64,000 nt of DNA from Cladosporium sp. IMV 00045 (GCA_001931905.2 MSJI02000530.1:1-64000), one strand, 5' to 3'. Shown: positions 1-11,300, counted from the stretch's first letter. Numbers and translations: made by a program. The notes: generated by a model not told the origin, from the sequence alone.

Positions 1-998
1 TTCCTGGAGGAAGCGGGGGAAGGTTGATCGGGTCGATGTAGGTGTTTCCAGAAAGCATCAACTGCAACTTGAACCATTCCACCTTTTGAACGCCTGGCTT
101 GGGGTAGCCGGTGGGCGCGAGCGCATCCGCAATGTCAGGACCCCAGCCAACAACCTGCTGGTGCTGATCGTAGTAAAGGACGGTGGGAATCTGTACACAT
201 TAAAAGTGAGCGAAGATCGAGGGATGTGAGAACCGGGAAGAACTGTACCTTCTGCTTCGTCTGAGTGCCCGCGCCAGGCCATTCGACAATGATATCCTCT
301 TTGGCCTCGGTGTTGGTAGCGAAAGCAAAGGCGACACCAGAGAAAGTGGTACCCTGTGGAAAGCAAATTAGCAGACGCTTACATAAATGATCGATTCACG
401 CGCAACCTACAAAATCAATACCGACGATCAGCTGCGCCTTGCTGCGATTGTTACCCTCGACCTCCGCCAGGCTTCTTCCGTACAGCGCATTGCCAGGTTG
501 CGGAGCGCCATAGCCGTATGCTTGCTGCTGCTGCATTGGGTAGCCAGGCGGGGCAGGAGCCTGCTGCTGGCTGTACATGTGTTGCTGGTGCTGGGGAGCA
601 TAAGCGTGTCCACCGCCGGTGTTGATGGGCGGCGGTGGCATTGGGCTAGTGGGCCTGCCTTGGTTAGGGTTGTGAGCGCCGAGGTTGTTGCCTTGATTGG
701 CGTACTGGTAGGACGGCGGCCGACCGAGCGGCTGCTGAGGATTCATGTTGTTCAGCGAAGTGGTGGAAGCGGAGGCAGCAGGCGCGGTGCCGGAAGGCTG
801 TTGGGAGGAGGAGTTGTTGGAGGCGAGACTGGTGGCGGCGGAAGAGGTGCCGTTGGAGGCGGAGGTGGTGGGCGCAGAGGGAGTGAGGGTGGAGGTTGAG
901 GGGGTCTTGGAGGCTTGCTGCTGCGGGACGGACTTGTCGTTGCTCGATCTGCGAGTCGAGCCAACTAGTTTGCGGAAGCGGGAGTTCATGGATGACAT
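1..998 (-). CDS. Hsp70/HSPA12-like ATPase-domain protein, N-terminal part (runs off left edge)
   Basis: Three exons are visible: 998-411, 353-249 and 190-1. The introns (410-354 and 248-191) have GTAGGT and GTACAG donors and CAG acceptors. The first ~190 residues are low-complexity, rich in Ser/Thr, then Gln/Pro/Tyr/Gly. After this comes a typical Hsp70/actin-fold start: IVGIDF joined across intron 1 to GTTFSGVAFAF, which is the phosphate-1 loop of the nucleotide-binding domain, then KIPTVLYYD and VGWG further on. This matches the large fungal family of Hsp70-like (HSPA12-type) ATPases rather than canonical Ssa Hsp70, which lacks such an N-terminal extension. The substrate-binding part lies outside the window, so function cannot be narrowed. 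The start at 998 is chosen because it opens the only frame that splices into the ATPase motif; a second ATG lies three codons in. Confidence 0.85.
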
Positions 999-2479
999 CC
1001 AGAGAGGAGCATTCCTTGCCGAGGGGAGGAAGCAGAAGAAGAAGAGGCGAGAGGGAGAGGGAGGTGTAGGTTTCAGCAGGCGCGAGGAGGTGTTGGCTTG
1101 GGTGCAGGCTGCAGGTGAGATCGGACACGGCGCGGGCGGCTCTCAGAGGAGCGTCAGGCACGGCCAGGCAGACGTGCAGCAGCAGTGGGAGCAGCAGCAG
1201 AGGCGGAGACAGCGAGCGAGCGAGAGTGAAGCGTGTTGTGTGGTAAGTGAGGCGAGCGGACGATGTCACAGAACAAGCTCGCGAGGTGGCGGTGGTGGTG
1301 TGGCGATTCCTTGCTGTGCTGGGAGTAGCAGTGGGAGGAGTAGTATGGAGGAGGCAGATGCGCAGCAAGCAGCAGCAGCAGCGGTAGCGAGTGAGGAGGG
1401 ACAGGGCGCCAAGGGCGGAGTAGCAGTAGCAGGTGAAGTGAGAGGCTGATGGCTTGTGCTCGCAGCACCGGAGCGCACGCTACAGCAGTAGGGCGGTGTG
1501 GCCGTGGGAAAGCCGTGCGGACGCGTCGAGTGGGAGAGGCGATGGCGGGCTGCAATTGGACGGCGAATGTTATTTCGATATTGAAGCGCAAAAGCTTAGG
1601 TCAGGATGGACAAGGGTAAAGGTAGAGAGGGAAGATGATAATACGGGTATACAGCGTTGCGGTACGAAGGATCGAGTAGGGTTGGGTTGGAGAGAGACGA
1701 CGCACGATGAGCGGGCTGAGCGCTGTGCTGTGCTTTGCTGGGCTGTTGGCTCAGCCCACGCCCGTCCGAGAGTGGCAGAAGAGAGTGGGAGCAGTCAGCA
1801 CGGCCTCCCATGGTTAGCGAGGATTTGTTAATCACTACTGCTGCTACTCCTCTTCTTGAGCATATACGACTCCATCCACTCTCAATCATCTGCGCCACAG
1901 ACTAGCACTACAAGGGAAAGCGCAGGAACATGCCCCCGAACCTCTCGTATGCAGGCACTTCCCTTTACCACCCTGACACCAGCAAGTACATCATCTTTCG
2001 TACGACCTGAATGGGACTGCCAATACTATATGACAAAACAGACCCCTACCCTTGCAAGAGACAAGACCGACAAGACAATCTGCAATCACCGATCTTGCAT
2101 GCCAAGATCACACCAGGACTGCCCTCATCATTCTCAAAAAGTCCCAATGCCAAATTGAATCAATCGTATACAAAAAGAAAAAAAAAAAAGTCGGAGACAC
2201 GACAAGATCACCAGCCACAACCCCTTGTCCCCCCCTCGCAAAACGCACAGCTCAGACAAACAGCACTGCGCCCCCGAGTCATCCAACCCACGCCCCCCAT
2301 GAAAAAGATCGCCGGCGGGAACGCACTATCGAACCTCGAACGACAGGACAAAGCGCCAGCGCCCCCCGATGGCCCAACTAAAAATCCCCTAGCCGAGCGA
2401 ACCGGTCACGAGATGCAAGCAATCTCAATCAGAAATCGTATATTAAATCCAATCTATCGACTTTCCCACCAGACCCTTG
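999..2479. other. Gene-free stretch upstream of the Hsp70-like gene; strand-asymmetric leader
   Basis: No supported gene. From about 1000 to 1500 the + strand is strongly purine-rich (GAGG/GCAG runs), so the Hsp70-like gene's sense strand is pyrimidine-rich here, as in many fungal promoters and 5' leaders. Overlapping open frames on both strands are low-complexity products of this bias. From about 1850 to 2480 the sequence is unremarkable, with a short A-run near 2180. Confidence 0.5.
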
Positions 2480-2716
2480 TCAAACCGTCGCCGTAAACTC
2501 GGGCTGAACTCCTTCCCTGTCTTTTCGTTTGCCTACCCCAGAACCGCAGCTGATGAAGTCGGAGGCCGTCCAGCCAATGGCGTTGTCGAGTGGGCACTTC
2601 AGCTGTGAATCCAACATTCGCGAGTAGAGTGTGTTGTAAGAAGTCTCGGCAGTCAGCAACTGTTTGATTTGAAAGCATACCTTCTCACGGAATAGCGACA
2701 CGTAATGGCCATCGTA
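2480..2716 (-). CDS. Candidate terminal exons of an unrecognised small gene
   Basis: On the minus strand a TATAG acceptor at 2717 follows a very long T-rich tract. It opens a 12-codon exon (2716-2681, YDGHYVSLFREK), then a GTATGC donor and a 78-nt intron with a CTGAC branch-like site ending in TTCACAG. A final exon (2602-2480) begins LKCPLDNAIGWTASDF and ends at TGA. The intron has no in-frame stop, so retention would also give an open frame. Codon choice in the last exon looks coding. I do not recognise the protein and could not place an upstream exon or start codon, so this may be the 3' end of a gene whose 5' part lies near 2.8-3.1 kb, or chance. Confidence 0.25.
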   Translation of the reverse strand, partial: YDGHYVSLFREKVCFQIKQLLTAETSYNTLYSRMLDSQLKCPLDNAIGWTASDFISCGSGVGKRKDREGVQPEFTATV

Positions 2717-2727
2717 CTATAGGCACG

Positions 2728-2764
2728 AAAAAAAAAAAAAAAAAAAGAAAAAAGAAAAAAAAAA
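2728..2764. repeat. A-rich homopolymer tract
   Basis: The tract is 37 nt of A interrupted only by G at 2747 and 2754. On the minus strand it forms a polypyrimidine run immediately before the TATAG acceptor of the candidate exon ending at 2716. It may be a simple repeat or part of an intron 3' end. Confidence 0.8.
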
Positions 2765-3844
2765 TCAGAAATACGTTCGGGTGAGTGAGAAGTGCCCACC
2801 GTAAACCTCGACCACATGCATTCAAATCAGTACATGTCCCAATACCCCCACGCTGCGAATGTCCCTCTGCATGCACCACTCGCGCCTGATCATACCAACG
2901 AATGTGCATACTCATACCAATGGAGAAACCTCAAAAAATCAATTCTCCCAAGCCACCTGTCCATTTCCAGCCAGCCCGCGTGGCGTGGCGTTTTTTCCCC
3001 CATTGCTGGACCTACGTAACTTCTCAACTCAGCTGTGCTTTTTGGTCCGGCCAGAAAAAACGTCGCCCAAGCCAGCGAAGCATCAAGGCTGATGTGCCGG
3101 CTGAGGTCTAGATCCTCGACTTCGAAGTATAGTTCAGGGCCACTTATGATGGTTTTCTCCGATGGCGTGGGTGTCGGATGATGATATCACGGACCTGCTT
3201 TGCTGTATGCGGGTATGCCTTGGCTGGGAGTTTGATCGGAGTTCATTGATACCGCAAAGCATGTACAAGCTCTGGTGGTTTTTCGTTGGGTTTGTTGTCT
3301 ATCAGCTTTGCTTGACGATGCTCATATGTTTGTGCATCGAATATGTCTTGAAGATCTCGTCACCAATTCGTGTAATTTTCTCGACCTTCTTCTCGTCACC
3401 GATGGCCTTCTTGATCTGCATGTCGAGACAAGCGAATCCGTCACGAGGAGAAATTGACAAGGCCACGTTGCAAAACTGCAACACAATCCAAAGATTGCTC
3501 GCTATTACGGACAGAAGAAATATCACAAGTCCCGAAAATCCTACGACCGCACTCGAGGTGACATGAGCCTGCTCTAACACCATCATGGAGCGTCTTCTTG
3601 GAAGTCCAAGAGAACACCTCCTCCACTCACGAAGCAACTCAATCTCATCAAAGCCAACAATTTCATGTACAATCATTAACATTCCCATCCATCTAATAAG
3701 TCATCTAAATTCATCACCAAGAATCCTCCCTTCACCCTCCAAAAGCGAAGACAAATCGTATCAAACATGTCCATCCGATTATCCACCCTCGCCCATTCAT
3801 CCTTCCCAACTTCATCTCCCACGTCAAACCCCAGAAGAAAGAAC
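2765..3844. other. Intergenic stretch, 3' side of the PhoD gene
   Basis: No gene is supported. A 128-codon minus-strand frame (3688-3302) starts at an ATG and contains one hydrophobic stretch (VVGFSGLVIFLLSVIASNLW). Its codons are AT-ending, unlike the neighbouring genes, and I recognise no family. It could be a small membrane protein, but is more likely 3' flank of the phosphatase gene. Confidence 0.35.
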
Positions 3845-6558
3845 TCACTCCAACCCCTCATAAACGTTCCTCTTCCAAACCCTCCTCTTCCTCCCACCTC
3901 CATCGCCAACAAACGCAACAAGAGCGACGGTCAAGCCCACGATTCCGACGGCGACGACGAAGACTGCGTAGAAGACCCGGGGGATGGGAGAGTGGCGTTT
4001 CTTTTGGTGGAGAAGAAGAGTTGTACGTTAGTTCTTGTGCTATACTCTTCTCTTATGTGGATGGATCGGAAGAGGGACGGGGAGCGAGGAAAATCAAACA
4101 GTCTTGCTTTTTTTTTCCCCACTATCTTGGCCAGCCAAGATTCAACCGTCTCTTTCCCTTTTTCCCCCTCCTTTCTTTCCTCCTCTTCCCTCATCCTCTC
4201 CTCAACAAGACCCCGTGCTGTTGCAAAAAAGGCTGCTATTTCTAAAACTCACCTCAACGCGAGGCTGACTGACGAACCACTCCCCCGTCGCCGTATCATT
4301 AGTCAAATACTCCAGGGCGACCTTTCCGCCCTTCAGACTGCCCGACTCGGCTCGGCCGCCCGCCACAGGACGCGCGAGCTTGTTCTCGTCTTTACGCACG
4401 GTGAAATTCGCCAGCGGCACTTCGTACGGATTGCGGTCGAGGATGGTGGGCAAGCCGAAGAAGAGCGCGCGCAGCTCGTCCCGCTCGATTTGCAGCTCGA
4501 AGTAGCCCCGGTAGAACATCTCGTTCCATTGCAACTCGGCGTTGTGCGCGTTGAACCAGTCCGATTCGCGGTTGGCGTCCGGGATGTTGTTTTCGCCGGC
4601 GGGAGTGGGGGAGGTCACTGCCGTGCCGGCGAATTCGACGCCGATGAAGGATGATTCGTCGCCGTAGTCGACGACTAGGTCGGAGACCCAGTTGGCGTGG
4701 CTGTCGCCGGAGATGACCACGTTGTTGCTAATGTTGTTATGGTGCAGGTGTTGGAGGGTGCGGTTGCGGTTGGCTTGGTAGCCGTCCCATTGGTCGAAGT
4801 TGTAGGGGTTCATGTTGCCGTAGATGGCGGACTGGTTGACGCGCGCGAAGACTGTCTGTGAGCCGATGATGCGCCAGGCTGCTCCGCGAGAAGAGGAGGC
4901 GGAGAGCTGGTTGTAGAACCAGTTTTCTTGTCGGGAGCCCATCATCGTGCGGCCTGCGTCGTCTGAAATGGAGTGGATGTAGTCTGTGTTCCAGTAGAGG
5001 TCGGTGATAGAGCGATCGTACTGCCGAGTGTCGAGCATCATGAGATCAAATAAGGAACCTATACTAAATGATCTCCAGATACGGAGGTTGTCGTCCATCT
5101 CGACTTGACGAATGGGCATCCACCTGGATTGGCAATGGTCAGGAGGAAGGGAGGTTTCGATCGCATTCAGGGTTACTCACTCAAAGTAAGCACGCACGGC
5201 ATTCATTTTTACCTGCTCAATTGCAACGCCGCCATCGTTGATAAAAGATGCTTCGTTGTTGTTGAGATCGGCCGCGCCATCACGGTACGTGTTGTCGGCA
5301 ACCTGCAATCTACGTCAGCCTCGGATTTCCCTAGTGTTGTGACAGGCGGGAATATCACCTCATGATCGTCCCATGTCGGGATCCAGGGGTACGCTGCGTG
5401 AGATAGCAGAAGGTCAAGGTCGCTACGATAAGTAGCATGACGCTCTCGGAAATCATAAAGCGAGTGAATGACACGTTCTGGCTTGGGCACGCGACCAATC
5501 CCTGCACCATTACCGTAATCGCCGTTGCCTTGGTCTGCAGAACTGTCAGTTGAAATACAATCTAATGCAGTCCCTTGGAATCATCGAAGCTGCTTTTCAA
5601 GACACCCTCCTCTCAGACACTTGGTCGAGGCAACAGAGCATAGGATGCCACGAGTCTCCACGATTTGTAAAAAGCCCTACGCAACAAGTCGGGAACTCAG
5701 CCTGGAAGATTGGGACACAAACTCACTACCTCAAAGTCAGCCAAACGGACCATCAAACATGTCCCAATGCCAGGACCCCAGAATTCGAGGCTCAAAAAAA
5801 CTCACCACTCATAAATATAATCCCCCAAATGCACCACATAATCCACACTCTCCTTCCTCGCCGAATTGCCATACGCATTGAAGAACCCAAACGGGTAGTT
5901 CGCACAACTGTACACCGCCAGATTCACCTGACTGACATCGTCATCGACCGCGGGCGCCGTCTTGGTCCTGCCGAGCGGGCTTTTCCTGTCGCTGTCGCAA
6001 ACGCTGAATTGGTAGTAGTAGCGCGTGAAAGGCTCCAGACCCGTGGCTTCCACTTTCACCGTGTAGTCGACGTCGCTGGACGTGTAGGCTCGGCCGCTGG
6101 AGACGGGGTTGGAGAAGTCTTCCGTGAGTGATACGGCGTAGCTGACGCAGATTGGTGCTGTGGAAATAGTTTGCGCGGGGCCGTGGGAGTAGAGGGGCAC
6201 GCTGCCGGAGACTTGGCCGGGGTCGTCGACGGAGTCGTACTGGGGCGAGATGCGAGTCCAGAGGATTACTGAGTCGGAGTATGGGTCGCCAGAGGCCACG
6301 CCGTGGGTGAAGTTAAGGTCTGAGGGCTTGAATTGCTTGTCTGGAGTGTTGCGTTTGTTGACCTTATGAAGAGCTATACCCAGGCCAGGATGGTGTTCTG
6401 AAGGGGAGCGATAGTTGATGTTCTTGATTGTGGCATTAGCTGTTTGTTCTCATGGCTGACTTCTTTATTGAAGTCTACTGGTGCCTTGGACGTACTTTGG
6501 TCCAGCTCGCGGATGCTATTGCCGCGAAGGCGAATGTGGACAAGAGCTGGAGTTTCAT
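3845..6558 (-). CDS. PhoD-type alkaline phosphatase/phosphodiesterase, secreted with C-terminal membrane anchor
   Basis: Predicted phosphomonoester/diester hydrolase of the PhoD family acting outside the cell or at its surface. Six exons (6558-6496, 6422-5806, 5542-5359, 5302-5181, 5123-4253, 4000-3845) sum to 2013 nt, giving 670 residues in one frame. The 21-codon first exon encodes a textbook signal peptide (MKLQLLSTFAFAAIASAS). The mature start NINYRSPSEHHPGLG and LNFTHGVASGDPY are typical of fungal PhoD. Metal-ligand motifs are visible: HLGDYIYE, WDDHEV and VISGDSHANW. The first intron has a CTAAT branch and a less usual AAG acceptor. The last exon, after a 252-nt intron with a CTAAC branch, adds one hydrophobic helix (VFYAVFVVAVGIVGLTVALV) and a basic tail, suggesting type I anchoring. 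Least certain are the first acceptor (6423) and the exon 3 acceptor. Confidence 0.92.
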
Positions 6559-7842
6559 AACGAAGGGACTGGCGAGTGTTCGCCACGGTGCATCGGTTTG
6601 AGAAGCAGAACAGGCTTCCACAAATGTTCACAAATGCTGTTGTGCACGCGACCTCTCCCCCTCGATGCTCTGTACGCGGAACGTCTATTGGCGACAAGCA
6701 GAAGGATACGAAGGCAAGATGGCCAGACGCTTGTCAAATAGCAAACACCAGGTAATAATGCTGGGGAGATGAAGCAAACTAATGCTCTTGGTATGCTAGA
6801 AATGCAGCGTAGACCGGCGAAGAGAGGACGCAAGTCGGGCCAATCAAGACACAGGCATTTTGCATGCTACTATGTACAAACAAGAAATCTCGCCAGCGGT
6901 AACGAGCGGCGTTGGTGGATCTAGACAAGGCGTGGTGGAATGATGGGTGAAGGAATAATGACTCGGAGAGCGAGAGGAGGACATGAGGTGGGTCTGGTGA
7001 GAGGCGGGCCACGGCACGTGTTGCCTTTCATTGGCGATAGCCGAGCATGGAAAGGCAAGTTTGGGGGATCGTCAACGTCACGCGCATCATCGTCGGTCGT
7101 TTGGCCTTGTATATTCATGCAGCTGGCTTAAGCGAGTAAGGCCATCTGAATCGATATACTAATTGATAAGGTGACAACGATACCGAACAGTTGAAAAACA
7201 TCGGTTTTGTTGGGGTATTATTTACGACTTCCAATCGTCGACACAACCTCCAAATATCTTATCCTCCCACCAAGCTGCATACAAGCATTTGCACACGCAA
7301 GAAAAGCTAAAGATTGTACTACACCCATAACTCCAGCCTCGTCAAGTCGTTTCGTACGAAAGTAATCTCAAGTACCAGGAGCTCAAAGGCAGCTTTCAGA
7401 CAGCTGGCGCTCTTTGACCCTTCCCAAAATTCACCTACATCCGCCGCCTTGATAAAGAAAAAGAAAAACACCCGCATGGTACAAACAGGTCATCTCCTTC
7501 TCGAATCTGTCCACCATAAACTAAGAGAGCCATTCACCTTGGTGTGCTTTCTTCATCATCCCAACCTCAGATGTATGTGGAACCGGGAACACTCCGCGGT
7601 GTAAAGTGTGCGGTCGTGTAAATACTGGCTGGTGTGCGCATCTGAGCCACCGGCGCTCTCGGGGTGTTTCCATCGATGATTGCGTCCTGTTGGCCGTACA
7701 CATGATTGTTCAGCAGCGGGGAAGACAGGTTGACAGCCGCCTGTTGACTGCCACAGGCGATGAATTCCTCATGCCATGTCTCCAAGTTGGTTTCTGAGGT
7801 GATGGGGACGTCTCCGCGTTCGGGCTGAGCAAGTGGAGAGTT
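6559..7842. other. Intergenic region between PhoD (5' side) and SPT20 (3' side)
   Basis: This is the promoter and leader of the PhoD gene (near 6559) and the 3' flank of SPT20 (near 7842). A CACGTG E-box-like site lies near 7014. A 72-codon minus-strand frame, 7785-7567, begins at an ATG just past the SPT20 stop. It has moderately coding-like codons but no recognisable domain and no splice support, so it is probably 3' UTR. Confidence 0.4.
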
Positions 7843-10569
7843 CTACTGCATCCCTTGCCCACCGCGTTGCAATGCGTTCGCCATCGCAGCGAATTGTGCC
7901 TGCAACGGATCGCCTTGGCCCTGGCCTTGTTGCTGTTGCTGGCCGGCGAATTGTTGCATGTTGTTCATATTCATGGGCATTCCCATGTTGCCGCCCTGAT
8001 GTTGTTGAGGCTGGCCCATTTGCATCCCTAGTTGATTTTGCATGCGGTGCAGCTGCTGCACGTACTGCTCGCTGCCCGCACCATTGCCATTGCCTTGTTG
8101 CTGCTGTTGTTGTTGACCTTGCTGCATACGAGCCTGGGCTTGGGCACGCGCTTGTTGTTGCTTCATCTGCTGTTGATGGAGGAGCTGCCTAAGGTGAGGC
8201 GGCAGGTCGTTGATGACTTGCTGGGGAATGGTGCCTCCGTGGCGTTGAGCGATCGCTTGAAGCTGCTGATGAGCTTGTCGTTGCTGCTGGGCGAATTGCT
8301 GTTGCGCCATCGCTTGCTGCTGCTGTACAGACATGTTACTTGTGTCTTGCATGTTACCGTGTTGTTGACCTTGCTGTTGTTGGCCGGGATGCGCGTGACC
8401 CATTTGAGGAGTCGCCTGTTGGACGCCTACGCCAGGGCTGCCGGCATTGCCGGCCATCTGCTGCTGACGCGCGGCTTGGAACTGTTTCACTTGCGTATTG
8501 AGTAGCAGCATACGTTGCTTCTCCTGGTGGGCACGCCCGTGGTCTCCCATCTGCTGCGCTTGTACATAATTGTTGTTGATTGCTTGCCTCATCTTGTGGA
8601 ACGTACTCATTTGCTGGGAGTATTGGATGTCTTGTGGAGTCAGGTTGGCCCCATTGCCACCTTGACCTTGGCCTTGGCCTTGGGGCATACCTTGACCAGA
8701 GTTGAGAGCTCTCTGTGCTTGGAGCATCGCCATTTGCTCCGGCGTCAGGTTGGGGTTCATTTGGCCGTTGCCCTGCATCATAAGACCATTGGGCGTGTTT
8801 TGAGCCATGCTAACGGCCGGACTGCCTGGCTGCATGCGTGGAGTCTGTGACATCTGTCTACCAGGCATCGCTTGCGCCATGGACGGCGTATTGGCCATCT
8901 GAGGGGTATGGTTGCGGCTTCCTGATGCTTGTTGACTGGCGTTTCTCGCCATAGCCACTCCAGGATGCTGCATCTGGGCAGATGCTGGCCGTGGTGGACT
9001 GCCAGCTCCGGTATTTGAAGCTTGTTGTGCCATAGGAAAGCCACCTTGTTGGACCATCGGACTGGACTGCATCATAGGGGTCTGCGATTGCTGTCGAGGT
9101 ACAGGGCTGCCTTGCACGCCAGCAACTTGAGGATTTTGGAAATTGCCTTGCTGTTGGTTTTGCATCATGTTGTTTTGGCCAGGGTGGCCATGGTTCTGCA
9201 TCATATTGGCCTGTTGCTGTTGCTGCATCTGCTGTTGGCGCATCAGAGTCTCTTGCTGCTGGGCAGCCATCTGCCTCTGCTTGAGCTGCTGTTGCTGAAT
9301 CATCATCTCGCGTTGCTTTTGCGCTTGCAGAAGCTTTTGTTGTTGAGCAGCCTGTTCCTCGTACTGCCTCTTCTCCGCAGCCTGGCGGTTCTCTTCCTCC
9401 TTCTTTTCGCGCTCAGCCTTCTCGTGATTCTCGCGGACCATCCCGATCGTTTTAAAGCGAGAGAATCCAAGCGAGGCTGCCGCTGACTGATTGTCACTTG
9501 TTGCGGCACCAGCAGCTGTACGTGCAGAGGGCTTGATACGCTCGTCCATGATGAGCATTCTACGCTCGGCCTCTGCAGCCTGGGCGTCGTCGGCCGCCAT
9601 CTCAGCTGTAGTTCTCTTACGTTCCCTTGGCGAGGGCGGTTTGCCTGAATGCAGCGGATGTGCAAGAAGATCCATGATCGCTTGTGCTTCGTCAGCGTCC
9701 TGCGCAGGTTCGAGGTAAAGAGGCGGCTGTGTCGCAACGAGTATCTCGGCTTGAACAGAATACAGAGCTTCTTGATCCAGAGCCATTTTGTCCGAGCGAT
9801 TGCCAGAAGTTGAAGACGTTGTCGCTCCATCTTGAGATTCGGGGTCGGTAGAGTCGCCAGCCTTCTTCTTGCTGGTGATGAATTCCGACATTCGAGTGTT
9901 TGCGAGAATCTTGAGTTCTTCATGTCTGGTTTGCTCAGTTGGATGCAAAACGACGGTAGTGATGCGCGGACCCTGCTTCTCCTTCCCTGTTGGATTTTCG
10001 GGTGTTGGGTCGTCGGCCTTTTCGTCGATTTGTGCCTCGGCCGCCGCCTGGATCTTGCTAGGGAATGGGGCATAAGGAGAAGGCGTGATGTGCTGGTTAT
10101 AGCCATGCATAGAGAATTTGTCCTTGTCGGCACTCTTGTCCCGTGGTCCCTGCTTCTTTCCTTCCGTGCCCCGGTGGTTGTGAACTTCAACGATCAAACA
10201 GCCGTCGTAGAATTGTACCTTATTGGCAAGCATTTCACCCAGAATCTCGTGAGGGACTGTCTGGTGCCGCATGTGCTGCAAGAAAAAGCGCATGGGCGAG
10301 TCGTAGGCAAAGCTGCCATCTTGGTTGTCGAATCGAAAGTGTGTTGGGTGGAGGTGGATGACGAGTGATGGCTGTTTGTTCTTGTGCTTGCGCAGGATGT
10401 ACTGGCTATCGCGGACATAGGGTTCGCTTAGCTTGCGCTTTTTGGTGGTTTGATCTGAAGGTGCATCGACGGGAGGAGCACTGCGCTTTGTTGCTGAGGG
10501 TTTTGGTGGGTCGCGACGGCGAGGTTGCGCTGCGGCCGGCGCTGCGCGCGAGGCCGGAGGGGCGGCCAT
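7843..10569 (-). CDS. SPT20: Spt20, SAGA complex subunit
   Basis: Structural subunit of the SAGA histone acetyltransferase/coactivator complex in the nucleus. The gene is a single uninterrupted frame of 908 residues. The N-terminus (MAAPPASRAAPAAAQPRR) is basic and Ala/Pro-rich. The conserved Spt20 domain follows at roughly residues 50-150, recognised from SQYILRKHKNKQPSLVIHL, FRFDNQDGSFAYDSPMRFFL and LANKVQFYDGCLIVEVHNH. The remaining two thirds are Gln/Met/Asn-rich, with many polyQ runs (about residues 400-900) and a coiled, charged EKAEREKKEEENRQAAEKRQ segment at the start. This layout is normal for fungal Spt20, where the Q-rich part is poorly conserved. The ATG at 10567-10569 is the first in frame ahead of the domain. 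The orientation is divergent from the kelch gene, with a ~730-bp shared upstream region. Confidence 0.95.
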   Translation of the reverse strand: MAAPPASRAAPAAAQPRRRDPPKPSATKRSAPPVDAPSDQTTKKRKLSEPYVRDSQYILRKHKNKQPSLVIHLHPTHFRFDNQDGSFAYDSPMRFFLQHMRHQTVPHEILGEMLANKVQFYDGCLIVEVHNHRGTEGKKQGPRDKSADKDKFSMHGYNQHITPSPYAPFPSKIQAAAEAQIDEKADDPTPENPTGKEKQGPRITTVVLHPTEQTRHEELKILANTRMSEFITSKKKAGDSTDPESQDGATTSSTSGNRSDKMALDQEALYSVQAEILVATQPPLYLEPAQDADEAQAIMDLLAHPLHSGKPPSPRERKRTTAEMAADDAQAAEAERRMLIMDERIKPSARTAAGAATSDNQSAAASLGFSRFKTIGMVRENHEKAEREKKEEENRQAAEKRQYEEQAAQQQKLLQAQKQREMMIQQQQLKQRQMAAQQQETLMRQQQMQQQQQANMMQNHGHPGQNNMMQNQQQGNFQNPQVAGVQGSPVPRQQSQTPMMQSSPMVQQGGFPMAQQASNTGAGSPPRPASAQMQHPGVAMARNASQQASGSRNHTPQMANTPSMAQAMPGRQMSQTPRMQPGSPAVSMAQNTPNGLMMQGNGQMNPNLTPEQMAMLQAQRALNSGQGMPQGQGQGQGGNGANLTPQDIQYSQQMSTFHKMRQAINNNYVQAQQMGDHGRAHQEKQRMLLLNTQVKQFQAARQQQMAGNAGSPGVGVQQATPQMGHAHPGQQQQGQQHGNMQDTSNMSVQQQQAMAQQQFAQQQRQAHQQLQAIAQRHGGTIPQQVINDLPPHLRQLLHQQQMKQQQARAQAQARMQQGQQQQQQQGNGNGAGSEQYVQQLHRMQNQLGMQMGQPQQHQGGNMGMPMNMNNMQQFAGQQQQQGQGQGDPLQAQFAAMANALQRGGQGMQ

Positions 10570-11300
10570 GGATTGCTGAGATAGTAGAGGATTTGGAGTG
10601 ATCGAATAGGAGATTTGTGTTGCTCGTTCCAGCAGTGGTTCAAGAGTTCGTTAAGCGAAGGTGTGGTGCATGCGACGGAAGGTTGGCGCGCATGCTCGTT
10701 GAAGCGCGCGGTCGGCTGTGGTGGTAGCGAATAGCGTTGTGCACCTGGGTATCAATATGCGCAAGTCGAGGCGCGTTACGGTGTCCGTGTTGGCGATGGT
10801 GGCGAGGATGCGAGAGGAATACGGTGGTGGATATTGTGGTGGGGTGGATGTAAGTGAAAGTACAATCGACGTAGGTGATTGCGGGTGTTGTGCTCGGTCG
10901 GGGGACGCGGAGAGGTGAACGCAGCCAACAGCCTGATCATCGCCGGACCGAGCGGGCACAGGCGCTCTCCATATGGAGAAGAGCAGCTCGAGCCTAAAGC
11001 AGATGAACGACGTCGACTGATTACATCATTCGATCGAGGGACGACAGGAGAGGATGCATGTGTTCATGTTGGCACTGGTCGTCGTACTCCTTTCACAATA
11101 CATTTAGCCTTCAGGGTAAAAATTGTACACGACCACACAATCCTCATACATTCTTCACATCACAATCCACCCTAGTCAAACGCCAATCCATTGAGACTAC
11201 ACTTACTCTGCTCACGTGCTCTGTCCCTTGCTTCGTCGCCAACAATTACCCAGGTCTTTTCTCAAGGAGGCATTGAGTACATATAATCTGACTGCCCGCC
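10570..11300. promoter_or_regulatory. Divergent intergenic region, SPT20 / kelch gene
   Basis: These 731 bp separate the two start codons and must hold both promoters. No gene is supported within. A CACGTG hexamer sits near 11213, about 90 bp upstream of the kelch ATG, and pyrimidine-rich sequence precedes both starts. Confidence 0.45.
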
